A DNA stretch of 64,000 nucleotides, taken from Cellulophaga sp. HaHaR_3_176. GTDB taxonomy: Bacteria; Bacteroidota; Bacteroidia; Flavobacteriales; Flavobacteriaceae. The position numbers and the translations under genes are program-made. Under the pieces are notes generated by a model that saw only the letters and a program-made list of their open reading frames with translations, did no database searches and was not told the DNA's origin. This document shows positions 27,980-35,700 of this stretch, one piece after another (the stretch's first letter is position 1; the number at the start of each line of letters is the position of its first letter). The stretch is taken from NCBI RefSeq assembly GCF_019021925.1, contig NZ_CP058990.1, forward strand, positions 2,940,001-3,004,000, read 5' to 3'.

Positions 27980-29446
27980 ATGAATCTTCTAATGGAAGAT
28001 GCTCATGAAGTTGCCAGAACGGGTGGCTGGGAAGCCGATTTAATTACCAATGAAATCCTTTGGACAAAAATGGTTAATATTATTCATGAAGTTCCTTTAG
28101 ATTATATTCCAAAAACGTTTGAAGAGTGTTTTGAACATTTTAAGGAAGGAGAACACCGTGACAAAATATATGCGCTTGCAAATAAAACGATTTCTGATGG
28201 CACCCCTTGGGATGAAGAAGCTATAATGATAACAGGCAAAGGCAAGGAAATCTGGATACGTACAAAGGGTGAAGCTGAGTTTAAAAACGGTGTTTGCACA
28301 CGTCTTTTTGGAATTTGCCAAGATATAAACGATTTTAAATTAGCCCAATTATCCTATAGAGAATCTGCCACTCAACTTAAAAGAGCTGTTACGGCATCGA
28401 AAGTTGGGTCTTGGGAGTATAATTTAAATAACGGAGAAACTGTTTGGGATGAAATGTGCTACGAATTACACGGTTTAGACAAAAAAACGGCAATAGAAAA
28501 CCCGTATAGAATATGGAAAAAGGCAATACACCCTGACGATTTTGAGGCTGTAAAAAACGAACTTTTGCTTTATTATAAAGGAATTGGGTTAGGCACAATT
28601 GAATATAGAGTCATTTTACCTAACAAAACTATCAGATACATAAAGGCAACGGTTACGTTTTTAAACGAGTCAAATAATAAATACTATAAAGCAATAGGTA
28701 TTGCTCAAGATGTAACCAAAGAAAAAACATCGGAGAAGCAACTGAAAGAATTTGCAAATTTAACTGGAGAACAAAATAATAGCCTGACTAATTTTGCTCA
28801 TATGGTTTCTCATGATTTACGTTCACATTCTACAAATTTATCGGTATTAACATCATTATTAATAGATAAAAAATATTCTGAAAGTGAAAAAAGCGAGATA
28901 CTAGAAATGCTTAAAAAAGCTACAGAAAGCCTAAATAGCACTGTTTGTAATTTAAATGAAGTTGTACAATCTAATAGTCAAGAAATTAAAGGAAAATTAG
29001 TTTCTGTAAATCTGTTACAAGCTATTACTACTGTACAAAATAACATAGGAGTTATATTTAAAGAAAAAAAGGCTATTTGTGTTTTAGATATATCATCAGA
29101 CCACAAGGTAACTGTTGTACCAGCCTATCTTGATAGTATATTACTCAACTTATTTACAAATAGTTTAAAATACTGCTCTCTTATCAAATCCCCTATTATT
29201 CAAATTACTACCGTTAAAGAAAAAGATACTTTAGTGATGACATTTGCTGATAATGGAAAAGGGATAGATATTATTAAACACGGTAAAACAATTTTTGGAA
29301 TGAATAAAACTTTCCATAGAAATAAAGATGCCCGTGGTGTTGGGTTGTATATTACTAAAAATCAAATTGAAGCAATGGGCGGCTTTATATCAGTAGAGAG
29401 CGAAGTGAATATCGGAACTACTTTTACAATAACTTTTAAAATTTAA
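27980..29446 (+). CDS. Soluble PAS sensor histidine kinase (pair 2)
   Basis: From the ATG at 27980 the product has 488 residues; the upstream in-frame TTG at 27956 is possible. Two PAS modules are present: GGWEADLITN with PWDEEAIMI at about 8-110, clearly similar to the second PAS of the 25297 kinase, and a PAS_3 (GSWEYNLNNGETVWDE) at about 120-240. A HisKA domain with His278 in SHDLRSHS follows, then the ATPase (LLNLFTNSLKYCS, DNGKGID, ARGVGLYI). No membrane segment. It looks like the paralog of the upstream kinase lacking the first PAS and the last PAS. It is followed by its receiver after three bases. Confidence 0.92.
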   Translation: MNLLMEDAHEVARTGGWEADLITNEILWTKMVNIIHEVPLDYIPKTFEECFEHFKEGEHRDKIYALANKTISDGTPWDEEAIMITGKGKEIWIRTKGEAEFKNGVCTRLFGICQDINDFKLAQLSYRESATQLKRAVTASKVGSWEYNLNNGETVWDEMCYELHGLDKKTAIENPYRIWKKAIHPDDFEAVKNELLLYYKGIGLGTIEYRVILPNKTIRYIKATVTFLNESNNKYYKAIGIAQDVTKEKTSEKQLKEFANLTGEQNNSLTNFAHMVSHDLRSHSTNLSVLTSLLIDKKYSESEKSEILEMLKKATESLNSTVCNLNEVVQSNSQEIKGKLVSVNLLQAITTVQNNIGVIFKEKKAICVLDISSDHKVTVVPAYLDSILLNLFTNSLKYCSLIKSPIIQITTVKEKDTLVMTFADNGKGIDIIKHGKTIFGMNKTFHRNKDARGVGLYITKNQIEAMGGFISVESEVNIGTTFTITFKI

Positions 29447-29449
29447 ATC

Positions 29450-29848
29450 ATGTCAGAAAAAAATAAGAAAGTCTTTTTTATAGATGATGATTCTATATTT
29501 ATTTTCGTTTCAACAAAACTTATTGAAGAAGAGGATTTTTGCGAAAATCTTGAAGTTTTTGAACATGGAAAAAATGCAATAGAAGCTCTTGTAGACACAA
29601 GTAATTCAAATCAGAGTCTACCTGAAATTATTTTTTTAGATTTAAGCATGCCTGTCATGAGCGGCTGGGAATTTTTAGATAGTTTTCAGGCTGCTCCAAT
29701 TTTGAACAAAGAGTCTATAAAGATTATTGTTATGAGTTCATCCATTAACCCATCAGAAATAGACATGATAAAATCATACCCTATTGTTCATGATTATATC
29801 GTTAAACCATTAACTCCGGCTGATTTAAACAAAATTAAAAATTCTTAA
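29450..29848 (+). CDS. Single-domain response regulator (pair 2)
   Basis: A CheY-like receiver of 132 residues: acidic pocket DDDS near residue 13-16, phosphoacceptor Asp64 (IIFLDLSMPVMSGWEF), switch region VMSSSINPSE and conserved lysine in YIVKPLT. The same plan and order as the receiver at 27475 indicates tandem duplication of the kinase-receiver pair. It lacks a DNA-binding domain, so it must act by protein contact or phosphotransfer. It is convergent with the DUF5689 lipoprotein gene with an eight-base gap. Confidence 0.92.
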   Translation: MSEKNKKVFFIDDDSIFIFVSTKLIEEEDFCENLEVFEHGKNAIEALVDTSNSNQSLPEIIFLDLSMPVMSGWEFLDSFQAAPILNKESIKIIVMSSSINPSEIDMIKSYPIVHDYIVKPLTPADLNKIKNS

Positions 29849-29856
29849 TTAGCTTC

Positions 29857-31242
29857 TTAATTTTGCCCTGGATTAAAATCTTGTGGAGCATTTTGGGGCT
29901 GGTTTATAGTTCCTGAATCACCTGTATCATTATAAATAATCCATTCATTAAAATTGAAAACAGGGTTAGCTTGCACTATATTAAATTTACGAACAGCCTT
30001 ACCATCTTCAAACTCATGGTTTGTACTTGATCCATCTTCACCAACTACGCCAAAAATATCTATAATTTCACCAAAAGGGTCTATTAATACAATTGTATCA
30101 TCTCCATTAGAATCTGCAGCACTACCAGTACCCCCAATTATATCTGCTGAAAATCCATACGTATTTTCAAATTCACCACCATTTGATGCAATAACAAGTG
30201 TAGCACCTGGTTCTAAGTCATTTTCTGATAAATTTATACTAGAACTAGTTTCTGTATTTGCATTTGTATACCTACTTAAATTCCAATTTTTTAAACTTAT
30301 GGTATTTGCTCCACTATTAAATAGTTCGACAAAACGAGCTTTAGAGTTATTATCAGGATCAGCAATCTCTGATATAAAAACTTCTCTAGATGTAAATTCA
30401 TCAACTAAATCTTCACAACGGTCTTCTATAAAATATATATCGTTTAAACTTCGTATTCTTAAAAAAAAGTCATCATTTTCTTTTGTCAAAACAGCAGTAA
30501 CACTTCCTTTTTTAAAAGGTAAAATAGAATTTTGAAAGTCTGAAAAACCACTATTCAATAAACCTATTTTTTGATCATCGCAATTCGTTAATGTTCTTAA
30601 AGTTTCCTCTCTTGTTATCGCAAAAGACAGGCCTAAATCATCACCAATAAATTCTATCTTATTTATAGATACTAAAGTGTTTATGTAATTATTTAAAGAA
30701 TCATTTAGTGTTATAACTTTAGGGATAACATTAACAACTTCACCACATGATATAGAGATGTGTTGCTCTAATACTGAAGCTGGTAATCTGCCGACAGACT
30801 GATTACCGAAAGAAGCAAAAACACCACCAACTTTATAAACACCTTTACTTTTACCCAAATAGAGCCCCTTTAGGTTTAAAATAATCTTTCTTCCTATCGG
30901 ATAAATTAAATGTGTTTCACGAGCATCAACTTCTATTTGAAACCCTTCGGTTGGGTTATTTGATTTATCTTGAAAATATAACTCACTAAAAAAATTACCA
31001 GCTTCATCAGAAGAAATTACATACCCTTCAATAATTAAATCTTCCTGAATTTGAATTGTTTTATCAACATACAAATCTTTTACATCGGCATAAGAAGCAT
31101 TCGCTTTTAATGTATTTGAACAGTTTGTTTCTTGGCTTTTAAAATCTCTGTTTTTAACACAAGAGTATAATGTTGAAATTAACAAGAATATCCCAGAATA
31201 AAATCTAACAATTTTACTATTTAGCTTCATAACATTATACAT
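29857..31242 (-). CDS. DUF5689 lipoprotein with lamin-tail domain
   Basis: The 461-residue lipoprotein (signal IVRFYSGIFLLISTLYSC, lipid on Cys28) has a DUF5689 region at about 45-235, an OB-like beta domain seen with EGYVISSDEAGNFF and RKIILNLKGLYLG. A lamin-tail domain follows at about 295-430 (FISEIADPDNNSKARFVELFN, then LKNWNLSRYTN). The ATG at 31242 directly follows the stop of the receptor gene (TAAATG); a second ATG at 31230 would still leave a complete signal. Receptor-lipoprotein pairs of this sort act at the cell surface. The adjacent divergent EEP nuclease suggests a shared role in nucleic-acid or phosphate scavenging, as inference. Confidence 0.85.
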   Translation of the reverse strand: MYNVMKLNSKIVRFYSGIFLLISTLYSCVKNRDFKSQETNCSNTLKANASYADVKDLYVDKTIQIQEDLIIEGYVISSDEAGNFFSELYFQDKSNNPTEGFQIEVDARETHLIYPIGRKIILNLKGLYLGKSKGVYKVGGVFASFGNQSVGRLPASVLEQHISISCGEVVNVIPKVITLNDSLNNYINTLVSINKIEFIGDDLGLSFAITREETLRTLTNCDDQKIGLLNSGFSDFQNSILPFKKGSVTAVLTKENDDFFLRIRSLNDIYFIEDRCEDLVDEFTSREVFISEIADPDNNSKARFVELFNSGANTISLKNWNLSRYTNANTETSSSINLSENDLEPGATLVIASNGGEFENTYGFSADIIGGTGSAADSNGDDTIVLIDPFGEIIDIFGVVGEDGSSTNHEFEDGKAVRKFNIVQANPVFNFNEWIIYNDTGDSGTINQPQNAPQDFNPGQN

Positions 31243-33945
31243 TTAAAAGCTTATAGCCAAGTTCAAAAAATAAGTTCGTCCGTACCCGTACCAATATTTG
31301 GTACCGAATGAAGGCGTACCACTTAAATTATCTTGTTTCAATTGCCCATAATTTCCGTTTCTACTCTGTTCGTATCCACCTGATCTATATTTTACATCAA
31401 ACACATTATTAATACTTACAAAAGCACTTACATATTTGCCTTTTTTTAGCCATGATTTACCTCCTATTAAATTCAATAAATAAAAATTATCTAAAGGTTT
31501 TTGCTGTAATAACTTTAAAACATTTTCTTTTGTAGCATCAGGGAATTTATCACCTGTTTCTGGATCAAAGTAAAAACTTTCTGTTCTTGTTATTGTCGAT
31601 ATATTCGCATAATTATTAGCTAAATAATTTGCCGTTAAACCTGCCCACCAATATTTTGGATCTCTATAATTTATACCAATAGCAAATGCCTGTTGAGGCC
31701 CTTGTGCTAATTTGTAATCTTTAATTTTTGCTTGCCCTAAATTTAAATTACCTTCTAAATTTATCAAATCTTCCTCTGCTCCTGCTGTATCAAAATTAAT
31801 TGAGACATTAGGGTTGTTTGCATATACATATTTACCTACACCAGCTGCTGCTGTTAATTTTACTGATGATGAAAGTTCGTATTCCAAACCCAACTCAATA
31901 CCCAAATGCCTTTTATCTAAACTTGTTAGAACTTCTTGCACAAAATCAGAACCTACACCCGTATCCACAAAAAAGAAATTTACATCAGTAGTATTTTTAA
32001 ACAGTGTATGAAAACCTGTCAACCTACCTACTAATTTTGGTAATCTAACAATATAAGATGTATCAAAAGTCTGAATGTTTTCTAACTTCAAATCTGATAC
32101 AATTTTGTTGTTTTCTCTTGGGTTTATAAAAACATTCTGTAAAATTGGTGCTTTATTAATATGTGCAATATTGATTGATAGCCAATTTCTTCCATCAACT
32201 TTATATAACACCCCACCTTTTACACCTATTCCTAAAAAACTTAACTTTTCACTTTCCCCTTTTGAGTTGTCTAAGAATCTTTCATTTGTAAACACGCCTT
32301 CCCTTTGGTAATTAATTGCAGACTGATTCACTGCTAAAAAAGCATTCCAGTTTTTTTTATGCATCTGTAATTGCACAAAAGCATCAAATTCAGAAGCTCT
32401 GAAAATGTAATTATAATTAAAAATTTCATTCTCTCGCTTCTCTAAATCACCATCTACATTATTTAATGTATTCGAAAAAACATCTATATCTTCATGAATA
32501 TTAGCTCCAAACAAATCATTAATTAAAGCATAGTTTTTTGAGGTTAAATTTTTATAAGAAAAACCAAGGTTTAAATTCAAAATGGGGTTAATGTTTAAAC
32601 TGGCATTTGTATTAAATAAAAACTGTTGGTCTTTATTAACATCATCATACAATACATAAGCGGCTTTATCTTTATTATTTGCGGTATAAATAGTATTCCA
32701 GTTTAATTGTGGGTTTTCTAAAAATCCATCTTTTGCTTGATTAGCACTTAAAAAATTTGCTCCTATCGGGCTGTTTATATAAAAACTAGGTAAATATCTA
32801 TAATAAGTAGGGTCAGGGTTTGGGGCGTTATAATACCCCAATCTACTTTTTGAATTTATTCCTGTTTGATATGCTAACCCTGTGTGAATTTTTATTTTTT
32901 CTGTTTCATGATAATAATTAAGCATTAGTATTGGTTCAGCAATTTTTCGTTCTCTAGAGTTTCTAATTTCACCATCTTGCTCTCCCCAATATGGATTATA
33001 CCTGTTACCTAAAAGCTCAAACACCTCTTCAGTAACTGCTGAAGATCGACCTCTTCTATTAGATGCCATAATGCCTGTTAACATAATAGTGTTTTTTGTA
33101 TTTATTTTATATTCAATTACCCCAAAAAGAGAATATGCATCATATAAAGTTCCATCTACATACCCTTGTTTAGACCATCTTCTAGAACCTGAAAAACTAT
33201 ATGTAAATTCACTATTTTGTATTGAAGAAGTATACGTTGCCATTAATCTGCCACCGTAAGTACGGTTTGAAGCTGAAGTAGAAACCCGAAAGCCAGGTCG
33301 CATTTTAGAGGGTCGTGTATCTATATTTGTTACTCCTAAAACACCTCCAAAAGTGTATGATGAAGCCTCTAGGCCGTTTGAAAATTGTTGATTTCTTGTA
33401 ACATCATTCAATCCTCCAAAATTATTCCATTGCGGACGACCGCCATAAAACTTATTCATTGAAAGTCCATTAACTAGAACTTTTCCATTTTGAGAATCGT
33501 AACCACGTACTTTAAAAAATGCTTGACCAAAATCGAATGCAGCTTTAGTTAAATAAATATCTTTTGTAGCTTGCAATAAACCTGACGAACTTGAACTTAT
33601 TTCATCATCAAACAACTCAGAATCAGTCAAAGAAATTAAATTATCAGTTTGTTCTATTTCTATATCTAATTCTAGATAAATAAGCCCTAAATCAACATCA
33701 ACACCATCTAAAGACAATGGTATTCTTTTTATGCGATAATTAGGCGCTTGAATAAAAAGTATATTATCAATTAAATTTTCATTTTTAAGACTGAAGTTAC
33801 CAAACTCATCTGTATCAGCCGTTATTAACCCTCCTTCAAACTTAACGGAAACACCTGTTAATATTTTTTTTGATTCACGACTTACAATCTTTCCTTTAAC
33901 AAAAAGAGTACTTTGAGAAAACATGTTATTTGGCATAAATACCAA
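31243..33945 (-). CDS. TonB-dependent receptor with carboxypeptidase-like domain
   Basis: A 900-residue outer-membrane receptor. A carboxypeptidase-like regulatory domain at about 15-100 (VKGKIVSRESKKILTGVSV) is followed by the plug (FKVRGYDSQNGKVLVNGL, then FGGVLGVTNIDTRP) and a barrel ending in YGRTYFLNLAISF. The first in-frame ATG/TTG (33936/33945) leaves only half a signal peptide. Upstream in frame, residues IKNLKIYVLICLLFLVFMPN complete it, but begin at an ATT codon (33987-33985), so the true start may be ATT or a mutated ATG. It is directly followed by the DUF5689 lipoprotein gene. Substrate unknown. Confidence 0.9.
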   Translation of the reverse strand: MVFMPNNMFSQSTLFVKGKIVSRESKKILTGVSVKFEGGLITADTDEFGNFSLKNENLIDNILFIQAPNYRIKRIPLSLDGVDVDLGLIYLELDIEIEQTDNLISLTDSELFDDEISSSSSGLLQATKDIYLTKAAFDFGQAFFKVRGYDSQNGKVLVNGLSMNKFYGGRPQWNNFGGLNDVTRNQQFSNGLEASSYTFGGVLGVTNIDTRPSKMRPGFRVSTSASNRTYGGRLMATYTSSIQNSEFTYSFSGSRRWSKQGYVDGTLYDAYSLFGVIEYKINTKNTIMLTGIMASNRRGRSSAVTEEVFELLGNRYNPYWGEQDGEIRNSRERKIAEPILMLNYYHETEKIKIHTGLAYQTGINSKSRLGYYNAPNPDPTYYRYLPSFYINSPIGANFLSANQAKDGFLENPQLNWNTIYTANNKDKAAYVLYDDVNKDQQFLFNTNASLNINPILNLNLGFSYKNLTSKNYALINDLFGANIHEDIDVFSNTLNNVDGDLEKRENEIFNYNYIFRASEFDAFVQLQMHKKNWNAFLAVNQSAINYQREGVFTNERFLDNSKGESEKLSFLGIGVKGGVLYKVDGRNWLSINIAHINKAPILQNVFINPRENNKIVSDLKLENIQTFDTSYIVRLPKLVGRLTGFHTLFKNTTDVNFFFVDTGVGSDFVQEVLTSLDKRHLGIELGLEYELSSSVKLTAAAGVGKYVYANNPNVSINFDTAGAEEDLINLEGNLNLGQAKIKDYKLAQGPQQAFAIGINYRDPKYWWAGLTANYLANNYANISTITRTESFYFDPETGDKFPDATKENVLKLLQQKPLDNFYLLNLIGGKSWLKKGKYVSAFVSINNVFDVKYRSGGYEQSRNGNYGQLKQDNLSGTPSFGTKYWYGYGRTYFLNLAISF

Positions 33946-34089
33946 AAATAACAGACAAATTAAAACATAAATTTTTAAATTCTTAATAACACATAGAGTT
34001 AATATTCTTCATAATATTAACTATTTAACGATTATAATCCTAAAAAATACGTATATTTAATATTGATTATGTAATTTAAAGAACTGTAA

Positions 34090-35133
34090 ATGAGAATAAG
34101 CATCCTTTTAATAATGATTTTATTCTATAATTACAGTGTGTCACAAAAGAAAACATATCAAGTTAAAACAATTGCTTTTTATAATGTTGAAAATTTATTT
34201 GACATCACAAATGATTCTCTGACTTTTGATGACGACCGAACACCTGACGGGAAAGATAATTGGACAAAAAAACGATATGATAAAAAAATAGAAACCATAT
34301 CTAAAGTATTATCTGAAATAGGTTTTGAAACATCTAATTCATCTGCTGATATCATAGGTTTATGCGAAGTTGAAAATAAACAAGTTGTTGAAGATTTGAT
34401 ACATCACCCCAACCTACGCCAAAAAAATTACGGTATAGTTCATTTTGACTCTCCAGATGAGCGAGGTATAGATGTTGCCTTACTTTATAAAAAATCGGCA
34501 TTCATTCCTAGTTCTTTTAATAGTCATAGATTATTACTTTTTAAAGATGACGGTTTCAGAGATTACTCTAGAGATCAATTGGTTGTTGGCGGGTATTTAG
34601 GTGATGAATATTTCAATTTTATCGTTAATCATTGGCCTTCAAGAAGTGGAGGTGAAGCCAGAAGTAAACCAAACAGAATTGCCGCAGCAAAACTAAATAA
34701 GAGAATTATCGATTCTATTTTAAGAACGGATATAAATGCCAAAATAATTAGTATGGGAGATTTAAATGATGACCCAACTAGTGATAGTTTAAAAAAGATT
34801 TTACGAACAGAAGGTAAAATAAAAAACATCGAAGAAAATACACTTTTTAACCCTATGGAAAGGCTACATAAAAAAGGTGTTGGATCATTAGCGTATAGAG
34901 ATAAATGGAATTTATTTGATCAGATTTTTTTTACTAGTAACTTAGTTAATACAAACAGAGAAAATTATACATTTTGGAAAGTTGGAATCTACAACCCAAC
35001 CTATCTTATTGATCAAAAAGGTCGTTATAAAGGTTATCCATTAAGAACTTATGCAGGCGGTAGCTATGTAGGTGGCTACAGCGACCATTTTCCTGTATAC
35101 ATGCATTTATTAAAAGAAAAAAGAGCCGAATAG
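34090..35133 (+). CDS. Exported endonuclease/exonuclease/phosphatase-family protein
   Basis: A 347-residue EEP-superfamily hydrolase with an N-terminal signal (ISILLIMILFYNYSVS, cleavage near SQ). Core motifs are in order: FYNVENLFD, LCEVENKQVV (metal-binding Glu), HWPSRSGGE, GDLNDDPTSDS (catalytic Asp-Asn) and YSDHFPVY (terminal Asp-His). This architecture is that of secreted nucleases of Bacteroidota. It is divergent from the receptor/DUF5689 operon with 144 bases between. Together these suggest surface degradation of a phosphodiester polymer followed by uptake; the polymer (DNA, RNA or phospho-lipid head groups) is not shown by the sequence. The last codons lie inside a terminator stem. 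Confidence 0.88.
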   Translation: MRISILLIMILFYNYSVSQKKTYQVKTIAFYNVENLFDITNDSLTFDDDRTPDGKDNWTKKRYDKKIETISKVLSEIGFETSNSSADIIGLCEVENKQVVEDLIHHPNLRQKNYGIVHFDSPDERGIDVALLYKKSAFIPSSFNSHRLLLFKDDGFRDYSRDQLVVGGYLGDEYFNFIVNHWPSRSGGEARSKPNRIAAAKLNKRIIDSILRTDINAKIISMGDLNDDPTSDSLKKILRTEGKIKNIEENTLFNPMERLHKKGVGSLAYRDKWNLFDQIFFTSNLVNTNRENYTFWKVGIYNPTYLIDQKGRYKGYPLRTYAGGSYVGGYSDHFPVYMHLLKEKRAE

Positions 35134-35142
35134 GCTCTTTTA
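35117..35142 (+). terminator. Terminator overlapping the end of the EEP gene
   Basis: Stem aaaagagcc / ggctctttt with loop gaata includes the last codons and the TAG stop of the EEP gene (ends 35133). It is followed by a short T-run. Confidence 0.75.
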
Positions 35143-35162
35143 ATATTTTGTAAAATTATGTT

Positions 35163-35603
35163 TTATGCAAACCACTGACTCCATGGTAAACGACTTAAAA
35201 TAAGCAGAAGTCCTATTCCATAAAAAATTGCAATACTTTTAAACTTTTTGTTTCCTTCCATAAACTTCTTATGTCTAGACCAACCAATTGTAATAAACAC
35301 TAACGCTATTATATTTATAAAAGGATGCTCTACAGCTAATAATCGTGATGCAGAAGTTAAGCCTCCCATACCAAGCTGTTGAATAGCGTTAAAACCTTTT
35401 GGAGATACAAAATATAATATTAAACCTACAAGCAATTGCAAATGAGATAATATCATTGCAAAAAGACTGATTCTGAAGTCTTTTTCTAAATTGAATATTC
35501 TTTTACTCATTAAACCAGAAACAGCGTTAAACACTGCTAAAATAAGCATAGCGAGTACAGCATATGCAAAAAAGGAATGTAGGTTATAGATAATTTCGTA
35601 CAT
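35163..35603 (-). CDS. Four-helix membrane protein (cytochrome b-like)
   Basis: A 146-residue protein with four predicted membrane helices at about 11-31, 44-65, 91-108 and 123-141. Two histidines lie near helix 1 and 2 faces (NLHSFFAYA, LSHLQLLVG) and another near helix 3 (AVEHPFINI). Paired intramembrane histidines are reminiscent of small haem-binding cytochrome b-type proteins, and such proteins are often named cytochrome B or misnamed L27 in this group. Haem binding is not certain. Its own -7 box lies 24 bases upstream and a strong terminator separates it from the downstream receptor gene. Confidence 0.75.
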   Translation of the reverse strand: MYEIIYNLHSFFAYAVLAMLILAVFNAVSGLMSKRIFNLEKDFRISLFAMILSHLQLLVGLILYFVSPKGFNAIQQLGMGGLTSASRLLAVEHPFINIIALVFITIGWSRHKKFMEGNKKFKSIAIFYGIGLLLILSRLPWSQWFA

Positions 35604-35626
35604 GTTATTTGTTTTAGTTTGAAAGC

Positions 35627-35634
35627 CAAAAATA
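35627..35634 (-). promoter_or_regulatory. -7 promoter box (TATTTTTG)
   Basis: On the minus strand this is a perfect TAnnTTTG box ending 23 bases before the ATG of the four-helix membrane protein. Confidence 0.5.
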
Positions 35635-35647
35635 CTAAATTTTAAGC

Positions 35648-35684
35648 ATAAAAAACCCTGCTAAAAAGCAGGGTTTTAAAAATT
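35648..35684 (-). terminator. Terminator downstream of the Oar-like receptor region
   Basis: A stem aaaaccctgct / agcagggtttt with a 4-base A loop (aaaa) is flanked by A-runs and T-runs on both strands. On the minus strand it follows the 35701-38913 receptor stop codon by about 20 bases, so it ends that transcript. Confidence 0.88.
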
Positions 35685-35700
35685 ATAAATTAAGCATTAG

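Noticed and set aside
29954..30535. 193-residue open frame on the plus strand
   Set aside because: It is antisense to the DUF5689 lipoprotein gene, which has a signal, domains and conserved motifs. The antisense frame has none.
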